From the NCBI GenBank assembly GCA_023446735.1, contig JAEXPQ010000044.1:1-32023 (forward strand): a stretch of 32,023 nt of DNA. Reading direction: 5' to 3'. Of this stretch, positions 16,456 to 23,512 are shown piece by piece; within the stretch, counting starts at the first letter, position 1, and each line of letters opens with the position of its first letter. The translations under genes were made by a program, and so were the position numbers. The notes beneath the pieces were generated by a model. It ran no database searches and was not told the origin of the DNA. It was given only the letters and a program-made list of their open reading frames with translations. Source of the DNA: Verrucomicrobiota bacterium (lineage in GTDB: Bacteria > Verrucomicrobiota > Verrucomicrobiia > Opitutales > Opitutaceae).

Positions 16456-17745
16456 TCAGTTGCCGCGGAGGGCGGCGTCGCTGCGGGCGGGGCTGGCGGG
16501 GAGCGCGAAGGTCTCGGGCGCGTCGGGGTGCGCGGGATCGAAGTCGGTGAAGTCTGGCGACACGATGGCGGCGGTCGCGGGACCGGCGTCGCGCATGGCT
16601 TGCGCGACGGCCTTGGCGAGCTGGAAGCCACCATAGTTGTTGTGGTGCGTGGCGTCCTTGCCGCCGGCGCTGAAGGCGAGCGGGGCGCGGTCGGGGCCGA
16701 GCGCCTCGTAGAAGGCGGTGCTGGCGCGGTCGAGGTCGACGAGCGCGACCTTCTCCTCGGCGGCGAGCTCGCGCACGGCGGCGGGATAGTCGCCGTGGGT
16801 GTTCTTGATCTTGCCGTGCTCGTCGAAGGTGCGGCGCTGCATGGAGGTGACGAGGATCGGCGTGGCGCCGCGCAGGCGCGCTTCGGCGATGAAGGTGCGG
16901 AGGTAGGCCTTGTAGGTGGTGCGCGCCTCGACGTACGTCTGCGGCCACTGCTTCTTCTCGTCGTTGTGGCCGAACTGGAGGAAGAGGAAATCGCCGGCCT
17001 TCATCTGCGAGAGGATCTTCGCGAGGCGTAGCTCGGAGAGGAACGACTTCAGTGTCTCGCCGGACTCGGCGTGGTTGGCGACGGCGACGTCGGCGAGGAG
17101 AAAGCGCGGGAGCATCTGGCCCCAGCCCGCGGCGGGCTCGTGCGGCTGGTCGGTCACGGTCGAATCGCCGGCGAGGAAGACGGTCGGCGCGGCGGGCGCG
17201 GGCGCGATCTCCACGGAGCGGATGCGTGGCGCGGCGCCGTTGAACTCGAGCGTGAGCTTGTCGTCCCAGCGCAGCAGGCCGACCTCGCGCGGGTTGAGGA
17301 GCACGGCGGTGCCGCCGGGTGCGTTCTGTGGCGGGGGCGGGAGCGAGGCGTTGCGGACGTTGACCGTGAACGTGCGGGTGACGAACTCGCCGGGCTGGGT
17401 GGCGAGCGACTCGAGGAGAAGTTGGCGCGACTCGGCTTTCACGGTGTTGGCGGAGGGCGCGGCGGCGTCGCCGAAGGTGACGGTGACGCGGTAGTTTCCC
17501 TCGGGCACGGCGACGGAGAAGTAGAATGGCGTGTTTGCGGCGGCGGGCGCGGTGCCGAGGTCGAAGCCGTAGCCGCGCTCGGCGGTGAAGGTGTCGGCGG
17601 CGGTGAGTTGGTCGAAGTCGAAGGTGCTGGCGCCGCCAGGCGGCGTGTTTAAGTGGGAAGTGGAAGTTGAAGGGGAGACGGGCGCGGCGGTGCAGGCGGC
17701 GGCGCAGAGGAGCGAGAGGCTGGCGATGGCGGCGGGGAGGCGCAT
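16456..17745 (-). CDS. Rhamnogalacturonan acetylesterase-like SGNH hydrolase, exported
   Basis: A 429-residue protein: signal peptide (MRLPAAIASLSLLCAAACTAA), a 12-residue repeat-encoded peptide SPSTSTSHLNTP (24-35), an N-terminal beta-rich domain (about 42-182; FDFDQL, NYRVTVTFGDAA), then an SGNH esterase domain. Catalytic blocks are FLAGDSTV with Ser195, GHND at 259-262, and DATHHN with Asp364 and His367. This two-domain plan is that of YxiM/rhamnogalacturonan acetylesterases, which remove O-acetyl groups from galacturonate in RG-I so that lyases and hydrolases can act. ATG at 17745 is preceded by CCCC and repeat words, not by a Shine-Dalgarno site; the open frame extends upstream only through those words. 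Confidence 0.87.
   Translation of the reverse strand: MRLPAAIASLSLLCAAACTAAPVSPSTSTSHLNTPPGGASTFDFDQLTAADTFTAERGYGFDLGTAPAAANTPFYFSVAVPEGNYRVTVTFGDAAAPSANTVKAESRQLLLESLATQPGEFVTRTFTVNVRNASLPPPPQNAPGGTAVLLNPREVGLLRWDDKLTLEFNGAAPRIRSVEIAPAPAAPTVFLAGDSTVTDQPHEPAAGWGQMLPRFLLADVAVANHAESGETLKSFLSELRLAKILSQMKAGDFLFLQFGHNDEKKQWPQTYVEARTTYKAYLRTFIAEARLRGATPILVTSMQRRTFDEHGKIKNTHGDYPAAVRELAAEEKVALVDLDRASTAFYEALGPDRAPLAFSAGGKDATHHNNYGGFQLAKAVAQAMRDAGPATAAIVSPDFTDFDPAHPDAPETFALPASPARSDAALRGN
17647..17674. repeat. GAAGTGGAAGTTGAAG word translated in frame
   Basis: Inside the acetylesterase gene just after its signal peptide. The plus strand reads tttaaGTGGGAAGTGGAAG followed by TTGAAGGGG. The coding strand gives the peptide PSTSTSHLN. 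The same word is found at 23229-23256 and 27941-27968, also in frame and also after a signal peptide. Confidence 0.75.
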
Positions 17746-17824
17746 GGGGTTGCGGAGTGCGGAACGCGGATTGCGGAATGGGCGGAGGGCGGAGATGGGA
17801 TTTCGAACTTTGAACACTGAACCC
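17746..17824. repeat. Leader word block before the acetylesterase start
   Basis: On the plus strand the start codon is followed by GGGGTTGCGGAGTGCGGAAC and GCGGATTGCGGAATGGGCGG (to about 17791), then by CGAACTTTGAACACTGAACC (about 17804-17823). The same two words in the same order occur before other genes of the locus. Nothing else was recognised in this 110-bp gap. Confidence 0.7.
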
Positions 17825-17855
17825 AGAGAAGCCGTGCTCGAGCCAGGGCGACTGG

Positions 17856-18875
17856 TTACGGCGCGGGTCGTTGCGGGTGATCGAAGCGGCGGATCTTGGC
17901 GTAGAGGTCTTCGAAGAGGAGTCGGGTGTCCAAGGTCGTGTAGACGCGAATCGGCCGGCCGGCGGGGTTTTGTTCGTAGACGCCGGCGTCGTTGATGAGC
18001 GGAGCCGGGCGCTCGACGTAGCGGCTCGAGGACGGGTCGCGCTCCCAGGACGACTGGAGCGCGGTGAGGAGGACGAGCGGGTTGTCGCCGAGGACGTAGG
18101 CTTCGCCGAGCGAGCCCTGGGCGCGCTGGAGGAGGTCGTCGAGGCGGCCGAGGAGGAAGCCGCCGAGCGGGGCGCGGGCGTCGATCCGGGCGGAGAGCTC
18201 CGCGGTGGAGACGAGCGCCTGGCGGTAGGCGTCGCGCGGGATCTGCCAGAGCGGGATGGCGGAGACGTTGAAGACGACCCGGGCGGCGAGGCGGTCGATG
18301 CTGAGGTTGTATTCGACCTTTCCGGCGCCGGGCGGAGGCGAGGCAAGACCGGGGTGTTCGGGGCCGCCGATCCAGACGAGGCGCAGGCGCGACGCGATGC
18401 GCGACTCGAGGAGGTAGGCGCTGGCGATGGTGGTGAGGCCGCCGCCGCAGAGGACGTAGAGCGGGGCCTTGGTGTCGTCGCGCAGGGCTTCCTGGACGAT
18501 CAGGCGGGCGGCAGCGGAATCGGCCGGGGTCTTGAGGTCGGCGAGGCCGGTGGCGGAACCGAGGACGAGGCGCGGGGCGAGGTCGGGCGCGGCGAGGCGG
18601 AGCAGGGCGGAGGCTTGCTCATGCGCGTGCTCCGGCGTGCCGGGGTGTCCGTAGAAACCGGTCGCGTGGTGCTGCGAGGCGACGATGCCGCGGACGTCGG
18701 CCGAGGGCGACAGGAGCAGGTGGGCGAGGAGGAAGAGGCCGTCGGGGTCGCCACCCCAGTCGTTGTCGACGATCACGCGGATGCGCTGGGCGGTGGCGAA
18801 GGCCGGAGTGGTGGCGGGCTCGGCGCGGGCGACTGGCAGCAGGAGGACGGCGAGCGCGAGGGCGAGGAGGCGCAT
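17856..18875 (-). CDS. Exported nucleoside hydrolase-like protein
   Basis: A 339-residue protein with a signal peptide (MRLLALALAVLLLPVARA) and the fold markers of the inosine-uridine nucleoside hydrolase superfamily: IRVIVDNDWGGDPDGLFLLAH at 32-52 (metal-binding Asp cluster), LYVLCGGGLTTIASAYL at 139-155, LRLVWIGG and KVEYNLSIDRLAARVVF at 187-203. The DNDWGGDPDG form is like the DUF1593/Sde182 branch, but Gly46 stands where a second Asp is common. Known family members cleave N-glycosidic bonds of nucleosides. Export and position between GH28 and an RG-I esterase suggest a carbohydrate substrate instead, which is inference. The start is CCCC-ATG with no Shine-Dalgarno site. Confidence 0.75.
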   Translation of the reverse strand: MRLLALALAVLLLPVARAEPATTPAFATAQRIRVIVDNDWGGDPDGLFLLAHLLLSPSADVRGIVASQHHATGFYGHPGTPEHAHEQASALLRLAAPDLAPRLVLGSATGLADLKTPADSAAARLIVQEALRDDTKAPLYVLCGGGLTTIASAYLLESRIASRLRLVWIGGPEHPGLASPPPGAGKVEYNLSIDRLAARVVFNVSAIPLWQIPRDAYRQALVSTAELSARIDARAPLGGFLLGRLDDLLQRAQGSLGEAYVLGDNPLVLLTALQSSWERDPSSSRYVERPAPLINDAGVYEQNPAGRPIRVYTTLDTRLLFEDLYAKIRRFDHPQRPAP

Positions 18876-18962
18876 GGGGATTGCGGAGTGCGGAATGCGG
18901 ATTGCGGAAAGGGCGGAGGGGCGGATCCGAACGCGGAATGCTGAGAACTGAACTTCGAACGC
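18876..18962. repeat. Leader word block before the nucleoside hydrolase-like start
   Basis: The plus strand reads GGGATTGCGGAGTGCGGAAT, then GCGGATTGCGGAAAGGGCGG, and then diverged GAACTGAACTTCGAAC words. The block lies between the start codon and the inverted-repeat element at 18969-19098. Order and orientation match the blocks at 17746 and 28052. Confidence 0.65.
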
Positions 18963-18968
18963 GGAGGA

Positions 18969-19098
18969 GCGCTTGCGGTAGGGTCGGACCTTGTGTCCGG
19001 ACCGAGAGGAGGTGAACGGGTTTCGCGGTGAGGAAGAGTACGCGGGGCTGACGGAGCGGAGGCGGTCCGCCGGCGAGCGGCGACCCTACCGCAGGCGC
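18969..19098. mobile_element. MITE/REP-like element, copy 1 (about 130 bp)
   Basis: Terminal inverted repeats GCGCTTGCGGTAGGGTCG and CGACCCTACCGCAGGCGC pair at 17 of 18 positions. Inside the left arm lies CGGACCTTGTGTCCGGACCG and inside the right arm GGTCCGCCGGCGAGCGG; the core of about 60 bp is not shared with other copies. It sits 2 bp after the GH28 stop. It has no coding capacity, so it would depend on a transposase or REP-associated enzyme elsewhere. Confidence 0.8.
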
Positions 19099-19100
19099 GA

Positions 19101-20726
19101 TCACGGCGCCGGGGTGCAGTGGATTGTTTCGAGGGCGTGGACGTTGACGAGGTGGTAGGGCGGGCCGGCGGGGGTAGGGGCGCGGAAACGCGAGAAGGTG
19201 ATGTCGGTTGCGTCGTCGAGGAGGACGAGCGGGCGCTCGTCGGGTGCGGCGAACTCGTAGCGGAGGTCGCGCACGGTGAGGTGGCGGACGTGGCGGGCGA
19301 AGACCGCGGAGGCGGGGAGAAGGCCGAACATGCTCGGCTCGGGGTAGGCGCGCGGGCGCTCCGGCACGGCGAACGGTTCGCGCGGGCCGACGACGCCGGG
19401 CTCGTCGGCGCGGAGGAAGAAGGCGTTGACGTGCTTGTCGGACTGCGCGGCGACGTCGGCCAGCGTGATGCCGCCGCGGGAGGCGATGTGCACATCGGAG
19501 ATCGTGATGTGCTCGAGCGGGTGGTCGGGCAGGCCGACGAGGAGGATGGGGAAGCGGCCGTCGGCGTCGGAGGCGGTGACGTGGCTGATCTTCACGCGGC
19601 GGATGGCGCCGACCGGCGTGCCCTCGGGGCCGCGGGCGCGGTTGCCGAGGCGGAGGAAGATCGGGGAGTTGGAGACGTCGCGGAGCGTGAGGTTGGTGAC
19701 GACGATGTCCTCGATCACGGCGCCGTCGACGGACTCGAGCGCGAGGCCGCGGGAGCGGTCGAAGGTGCAGTTGGCGACGGTGATGTTGCGGAAGTCGCCG
19801 TTGGACTCGGTGCCGATCTTGATGCGGCCGGTGGGGCCGTCGCGGTCGGGCGCGTGGGTGACGGTGCGGCGGAAGGTGGCGTCGAGGAGGGAGCCGATGT
19901 CGTAGCCGCTGACGGTGCAGCCGGTGATGGTGATGTTCTCGCAGGCGCGCAGCTCGCCGAGGGCGTAGCTGGTCTTGAGGACGATAGCGTCGTCGTTGGG
20001 CGTGTTGATCGCGCAGTTGGCGATGCGCACGTGGCGGCAGCCATCGATGTCGAGCCCGTCGCGGTTGGTGTCGAGGCGGAGGTTGTCGCAGGTGAGGTGG
20101 TCGACGCCGGTGGCGAGGAGCGCGAAGTGCCCGCCGTTGAGGATCGAGAAATCGCGGAGGATGACGCCGCGGCAGTTCTTGAGCGCGATGGCCTTGTTTC
20201 CGAGGCCGCGGACCTCGGGCGGCGGCTCGCCGGAGCCGCGGGCGACGGTGCCGTTGGGGCCGGTGGAGGCGTAGCTCGCGTGGCGGACGAGACCGGCGGT
20301 GCCGTCGATCAGGCCGGGGCCGACGATGGAAACATTCTCGAGGTTCTCGCCCCAGAAGAGGCTGTTGTGCCAGTGGCTGTGTCCGAAGTCCTGGTACTGG
20401 TGGAGGTCGCCCCACTCGTTGGGCTCCGGATCGTCGTAGGCGCCGAAGCCGGGGGCTGGTTTGGCCGCGCGGATCACGGCGCCGGGATCGAGCTGGAGGC
20501 GTAGGTGGCTGCGCAGACGGATCGAGAAACAGAGGTAGGTGCCGGTGGGGAGGCGCACGGTGCCGCCGCCGGCGGCGCTGGCGGCCGCGATTGCGGCGTT
20601 GATCGCGGGGGAGTCGAGGGCGACGCCGTCGCCTTTGGCGCCGAAGGTGCGGACGTTGAACTCGGCGGCGGGAAGCGTAGGTGCGGTCATAGCGAGGAGG
20701 ACGAAGAGACGAAGACAGGAGATCAT
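19101..20726 (-). CDS. GH28 polygalacturonase/rhamnogalacturonan hydrolase-like, exported
   Basis: A 541-residue right-handed parallel beta-helix enzyme with a signal peptide (MISCLRLFVLLAMTAPTLPAA). The N-terminus FNVRTFGAKGDGVALDSPAINAAI is typical of pectin beta-helices. GH28 active-site motifs appear as NRDGLDIDG (221-229), NDDAIVLK (244-251) and GRIKIGTESNG (300-310). The usual GHG is replaced by GYDIGS (274-279). It hydrolyses alpha-1,4 or alpha-1,2 galacturonosyl bonds, here most likely in RG-I or unsubstituted galacturonan. ATG at 20726, 16 bp after the SASA esterase stop, follows GGTGAT, a weak possible ribosome site and the only one seen in the locus. The open frame continues upstream without similarity. 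Confidence 0.88.
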   Translation of the reverse strand: MISCLRLFVLLAMTAPTLPAAEFNVRTFGAKGDGVALDSPAINAAIAAASAAGGGTVRLPTGTYLCFSIRLRSHLRLQLDPGAVIRAAKPAPGFGAYDDPEPNEWGDLHQYQDFGHSHWHNSLFWGENLENVSIVGPGLIDGTAGLVRHASYASTGPNGTVARGSGEPPPEVRGLGNKAIALKNCRGVILRDFSILNGGHFALLATGVDHLTCDNLRLDTNRDGLDIDGCRHVRIANCAINTPNDDAIVLKTSYALGELRACENITITGCTVSGYDIGSLLDATFRRTVTHAPDRDGPTGRIKIGTESNGDFRNITVANCTFDRSRGLALESVDGAVIEDIVVTNLTLRDVSNSPIFLRLGNRARGPEGTPVGAIRRVKISHVTASDADGRFPILLVGLPDHPLEHITISDVHIASRGGITLADVAAQSDKHVNAFFLRADEPGVVGPREPFAVPERPRAYPEPSMFGLLPASAVFARHVRHLTVRDLRYEFAAPDERPLVLLDDATDITFSRFRAPTPAGPPYHLVNVHALETIHCTPAP

Positions 20727-20742
20727 ACGATCACCACGATGC

Positions 20743-22257
20743 TCAATGGTGGACCGTGAGGGAAAAGGGCGCGGCGGGTAGGCCGGCGCTGTTGTAGAGA
20801 TTGCAGCCGGCCGGGTAGTTCGACCACGCGTAGCGGACGGCGACGGGTTGGGCGACGGCGGCGCTGCGCACGACGATGGTTTTGCCATCGATCACGGCTT
20901 CGGCCGGAGAGAAGGTGCCGTCGGCTCCGGCGAGCTCGACGGTCTGGAGCGGGCCATTCTTGGCGACGAGGCCGCCACCGAGGTGGGCGAAGCGCAGGCG
21001 GAGCGCGCCGGCTTCGGCGACGGCGCGGGTGGGCACGGGGCCGGAGTACTCGATCGTGCGGCCGTAGGCCTTGGCGAGGGCGAGGCGCATGAGGCGGTTG
21101 CCGACCGGGGCTTTGTCGTGCGGGTGGACGTCCTTCCGGTCGCCGATGTCGATCGTCACGGCCATGCCAGTGCCGGGGAGCGCGAGGGCCTGCGCCTGCC
21201 AGGCACGGACCTCGGGGCTGTTGCTTGATTTCTCGAGGGCGGCGAGCTGGCAGAAGAGGAACGTGAGCTCGCGACCCCAGAGGCGGCGCCAGTCGGTGAT
21301 GAGGAGTTCGTTCCAACGCGGGAACAGCTCGCGAGGGGTGGTGATGGACTCGCCCTGGTACCAGATGACACCGCGGATCGAGTACGGAACGACGGGCGCA
21401 ATCATGCCGTTGAACATGACCGTGGGGTTGTGCTGGTCCTGGATGGGGTCGGCGCCGGGCTTGGGTGGCGGACGTCGCCGCTCGGCCTTGGCGAGTTCGG
21501 CGGCGGCTTCCCAATCCTTCAGCTCAGCTTCGGTGGCCGGCACGTGGTGCTTCACCTGCTCGTCAAAACGGTCGAGCACGGCGCGGAAGGCGGGCTCGGC
21601 GACCATGGCGTCGCGGCGGATCCAGGCGTGGGCGCAGCTGGCGCCGTGGGCGAGCGTGAGGATGCCGACGGGCACGCCCAGCTTGCGCTGGAGATCGCGG
21701 GCGAAAAAGTAGGCTACGGCGGAGAACGCGGGCACAGTCTCGGGTGAGCACACCTTCCACGCACCGGCGACCTTGGCTTGGGGCCCGTAGGCCTTTTGGG
21801 CCTCGCCGGTGAACATCCGCACGAGCGGATGGTGGGCCGCGGCGATCTCCTCGGTCTCGTTGATCACGCCGGCCCAGGGCTTCACGGACTTCGAGACGGT
21901 GAAGTCCATGTTGGACTGGCCGGAGGCGAGCCAGACCTCGCCGACGAGGACATCGGAGACACGGAGATTGGTGGGCTGGGATCCGAGCGCGGCGGAGGTG
22001 ACGAGCAGGTCGCGGGGCGCGGCGGAGGCGGCGAGCGGCTCGAGGTCGATGCGCCAGCGGCCGGCGGAGTCGGCAGTGGTGGATTTCTTCTGACCGGCAA
22101 ACTGGACGGTGACGGTTTCGCCGGCTTCGGCCGCGCCCCAGATCGGAACGGGCAACTCGCGCTGGAGGACCATGTGGTCGGTAAACGGGCTGGCGAGCTG
22201 CACCGCGGCCTCGGCTACGAGGGGCAGGAACGCGAGGAGGAGCGTGGGGAGGCGCAT
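20743..22257 (-). CDS. Sialate O-acetylesterase-family (SASA) carbohydrate esterase, exported
   Basis: A 504-residue protein with a signal peptide (MRLPTLLLAFLPLVAEA). LASPFTDHMVLQRELPVPIWG at 21-41 is the standard opening of this family. The catalytic serine is in GEVWLASGQSNMDF (Ser115); GVIWYQGES at 296-304 and DIGDRKDVHPHDK (Asp376, His378) follow. The family removes O-acetyl groups from sialic acids or, more often in environmental bacteria, from plant polysaccharides. In this locus acetylated RG-I or side-chain sugars are the likely target. ATG at 22257 is preceded by CCCC and lies 71 bp after the SGNH stop. The frame stays open further upstream, but without similarity. Confidence 0.88.
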   Translation of the reverse strand: MRLPTLLLAFLPLVAEAAVQLASPFTDHMVLQRELPVPIWGAAEAGETVTVQFAGQKKSTTADSAGRWRIDLEPLAASAAPRDLLVTSAALGSQPTNLRVSDVLVGEVWLASGQSNMDFTVSKSVKPWAGVINETEEIAAAHHPLVRMFTGEAQKAYGPQAKVAGAWKVCSPETVPAFSAVAYFFARDLQRKLGVPVGILTLAHGASCAHAWIRRDAMVAEPAFRAVLDRFDEQVKHHVPATEAELKDWEAAAELAKAERRRPPPKPGADPIQDQHNPTVMFNGMIAPVVPYSIRGVIWYQGESITTPRELFPRWNELLITDWRRLWGRELTFLFCQLAALEKSSNSPEVRAWQAQALALPGTGMAVTIDIGDRKDVHPHDKAPVGNRLMRLALAKAYGRTIEYSGPVPTRAVAEAGALRLRFAHLGGGLVAKNGPLQTVELAGADGTFSPAEAVIDGKTIVVRSAAVAQPVAVRYAWSNYPAGCNLYNSAGLPAAPFSLTVHH

Positions 22258-22300
22258 GGGGAGTTGCTGGTTTCGAAATGCGGTTTGCGGAATGCGCGGG
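22258..22300. repeat. Short leader word before the SASA esterase start
   Basis: The plus strand reads GGTTTCGAAATGCGGTTTGC followed by GGAATGCGCGGGAG. It is a shorter, diverged form of the GCGGATTGCGGAATG block seen before other starts in the locus. Confidence 0.5.
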
Positions 22301-22328
22301 AGTTGGACGCCAGCCCTGAAGGGACGAC

Positions 22329-23336
22329 CTACGGCGCCGGGCTGTAGCGGAGGGCGTCGATCTGCGGCTGGAGCTTGGCGCAGTCGGCCTCGGCGTTGGC
22401 GGCGGCGGCGGGGAGACCGACGGCGGAGCGCCAGCCGTCGGAGCGTTTCTCGCGCTGCTGCTTGATCAGCGGGTAGAGCGGGTCGGCTTGGATGCGGGCG
22501 AGCTCGGCGTCGAGGTCGTTGGTGGTGGAGGGCAGATCGAAGCCGAGGCCGCGGAGGACGAGCTGGGCCATGAGGAGATGGCCGAGATCGCCGGGGTGGA
22601 CGGCGTCGGGCGCGAGGGTGAAAGCGGGCACGGCTTGGCGGCGCTGGGCGAGGTAGGCGTTCACGCCGGTGTGGAGGTCGATGACGAGGGCGCGTTTCGC
22701 GGGAAGCGTTGTTACCCATTTCGCGAAGGCGCCGAGCACTTCGTCGTAGGCCTCGTAGGGCGTGCGGTAACCGAAAACCGGAGCGGTGGCGGGCTGGAGG
22801 CTGCGACCGGGCGGGACGCGGTCGAAGGGCGGCGGGGTGAGCAGGATGACGCGGGCCTTGGCGGAGCGGCAGGTGGTGAGGAGCTTCTGGATTCCGATCT
22901 CGAAGGCCTGCTGGCGCTCGGCGGAGGGCGGGTGGTAGATGCCGTCGTTCATGCCGTAGCAGGCGACGACGACGGTCGGTTTCACCAGCTCGAGGGCGCG
23001 GGGCAGACGGTCGAGCGCGCAGGGGCGGATGGATCCATGGGTCGATTCGGTGAGGCCGGAGACCGTTTCGCTGTTCAGGCCGATGGCGACGATGTCGAAC
23101 TTCTCCTGCGGGTAGGTGCGCGCGAGATAGTACTCGACGAAGGTGACGTAGCCGCCTGCTTGGGTGATGCTGTCGCCCATCCAGAGCACTCGCTCGCCGG
23201 CGAGCGGCGCGGCGGCGCCGCGCCGCGGTGAGTTGAAGTTTGAAGTGGAAGTTGAAGAGGCGGAGGGAGCCGCAGCGGCGGGGAGGCAGAGCGCGAGGGC
23301 GATGAAGGCGAGGTGGCGGAGCGAACGGCGAAGCAT
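22329..23336 (-). CDS. SGNH/GDSL hydrolase, exported esterase
   Basis: A 335-residue protein: signal peptide (MLRRSLRHLAFIALALCLPAAAA), repeat-encoded linker SSTSTSNFNSPRRG (27-40), then an SGNH domain. Blocks are ERVLWMGDSITQAGGY with Ser56, YGMND at 127-131, and LAPDAVHPGDLGH with Asp244 and His247. A C-terminal helical segment (LDAELARIQADPLYPLIKQQREKRS) is typical of a GDSL group found with glycoside hydrolases. It probably removes acetyl groups from pectin fragments; the exact ester is unknown. The stop (CTACGGCGCCGGG on the plus strand) shares a word with the 3' ends of GH28 and the nucleoside hydrolase-like gene. The start is TCCC-ATG with no Shine-Dalgarno site. Confidence 0.85.
   Translation of the reverse strand: MLRRSLRHLAFIALALCLPAAAAPSASSTSTSNFNSPRRGAAAPLAGERVLWMGDSITQAGGYVTFVEYYLARTYPQEKFDIVAIGLNSETVSGLTESTHGSIRPCALDRLPRALELVKPTVVVACYGMNDGIYHPPSAERQQAFEIGIQKLLTTCRSAKARVILLTPPPFDRVPPGRSLQPATAPVFGYRTPYEAYDEVLGAFAKWVTTLPAKRALVIDLHTGVNAYLAQRRQAVPAFTLAPDAVHPGDLGHLLMAQLVLRGLGFDLPSTTNDLDAELARIQADPLYPLIKQQREKRSDGWRSAVGLPAAAANAEADCAKLQPQIDALRYSPAP
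23229..23256. repeat. GAAGTGGAAGTTGAAG word translated in frame (SGNH gene)
   Basis: The plus strand reads GAGTTGAAGTTTGAAGTGG then AAGTTGAAG. On the coding strand it gives STSTSNFNS right after the signal peptide. Same word as 17647-17674 and 27941-27968. Confidence 0.75.
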
Positions 23337-23357
23337 GGGATTTGCGATTGAAGGAGC

Positions 23358-23489
23358 GCGCTTGCGGTAGGGTCGGACCTTGTGTCCGGACCGGTCGGGT
23401 GTGTGCGAAGGCGTGCGGGTTGAGCGGAAGCGATTGGTTGGGCGGAGTCGATGCGGTCCGCCGGCGAGCGGCGACCCTACTGCAGGCGC
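23358..23489. mobile_element. MITE/REP-like element, copy 2 (about 132 bp)
   Basis: Left end GCGCTTGCGGTAGGGTCG and right end CGACCCTACTGCAGGCGC, with the same inner arms (GGACCTTGTGTCCGGACCG; GGTCCGCCGGCGAGCGG) as copy 1 and an unrelated core. It lies between the GH2 stop (23513) and the SGNH start (23336). No coding capacity. Confidence 0.8.
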
Positions 23490-23512
23490 GATCCCGATGA
23501 TTGAATGAATGA

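Noticed and set aside
17746..17817. Extension of the acetylesterase to an upstream ATG at 17817 (and likewise GH43 to 28111)
   Set aside because: The added MFKVR... peptides are translations of the intergenic words and would block the signal peptide; shared only because the words are shared.
20727..22719. N-terminal extensions of GH28 (to 20888) and SASA (to 22719)
   Set aside because: They run through neighbouring genes in another frame and lack similarity; the chosen ATGs begin good signal peptides.
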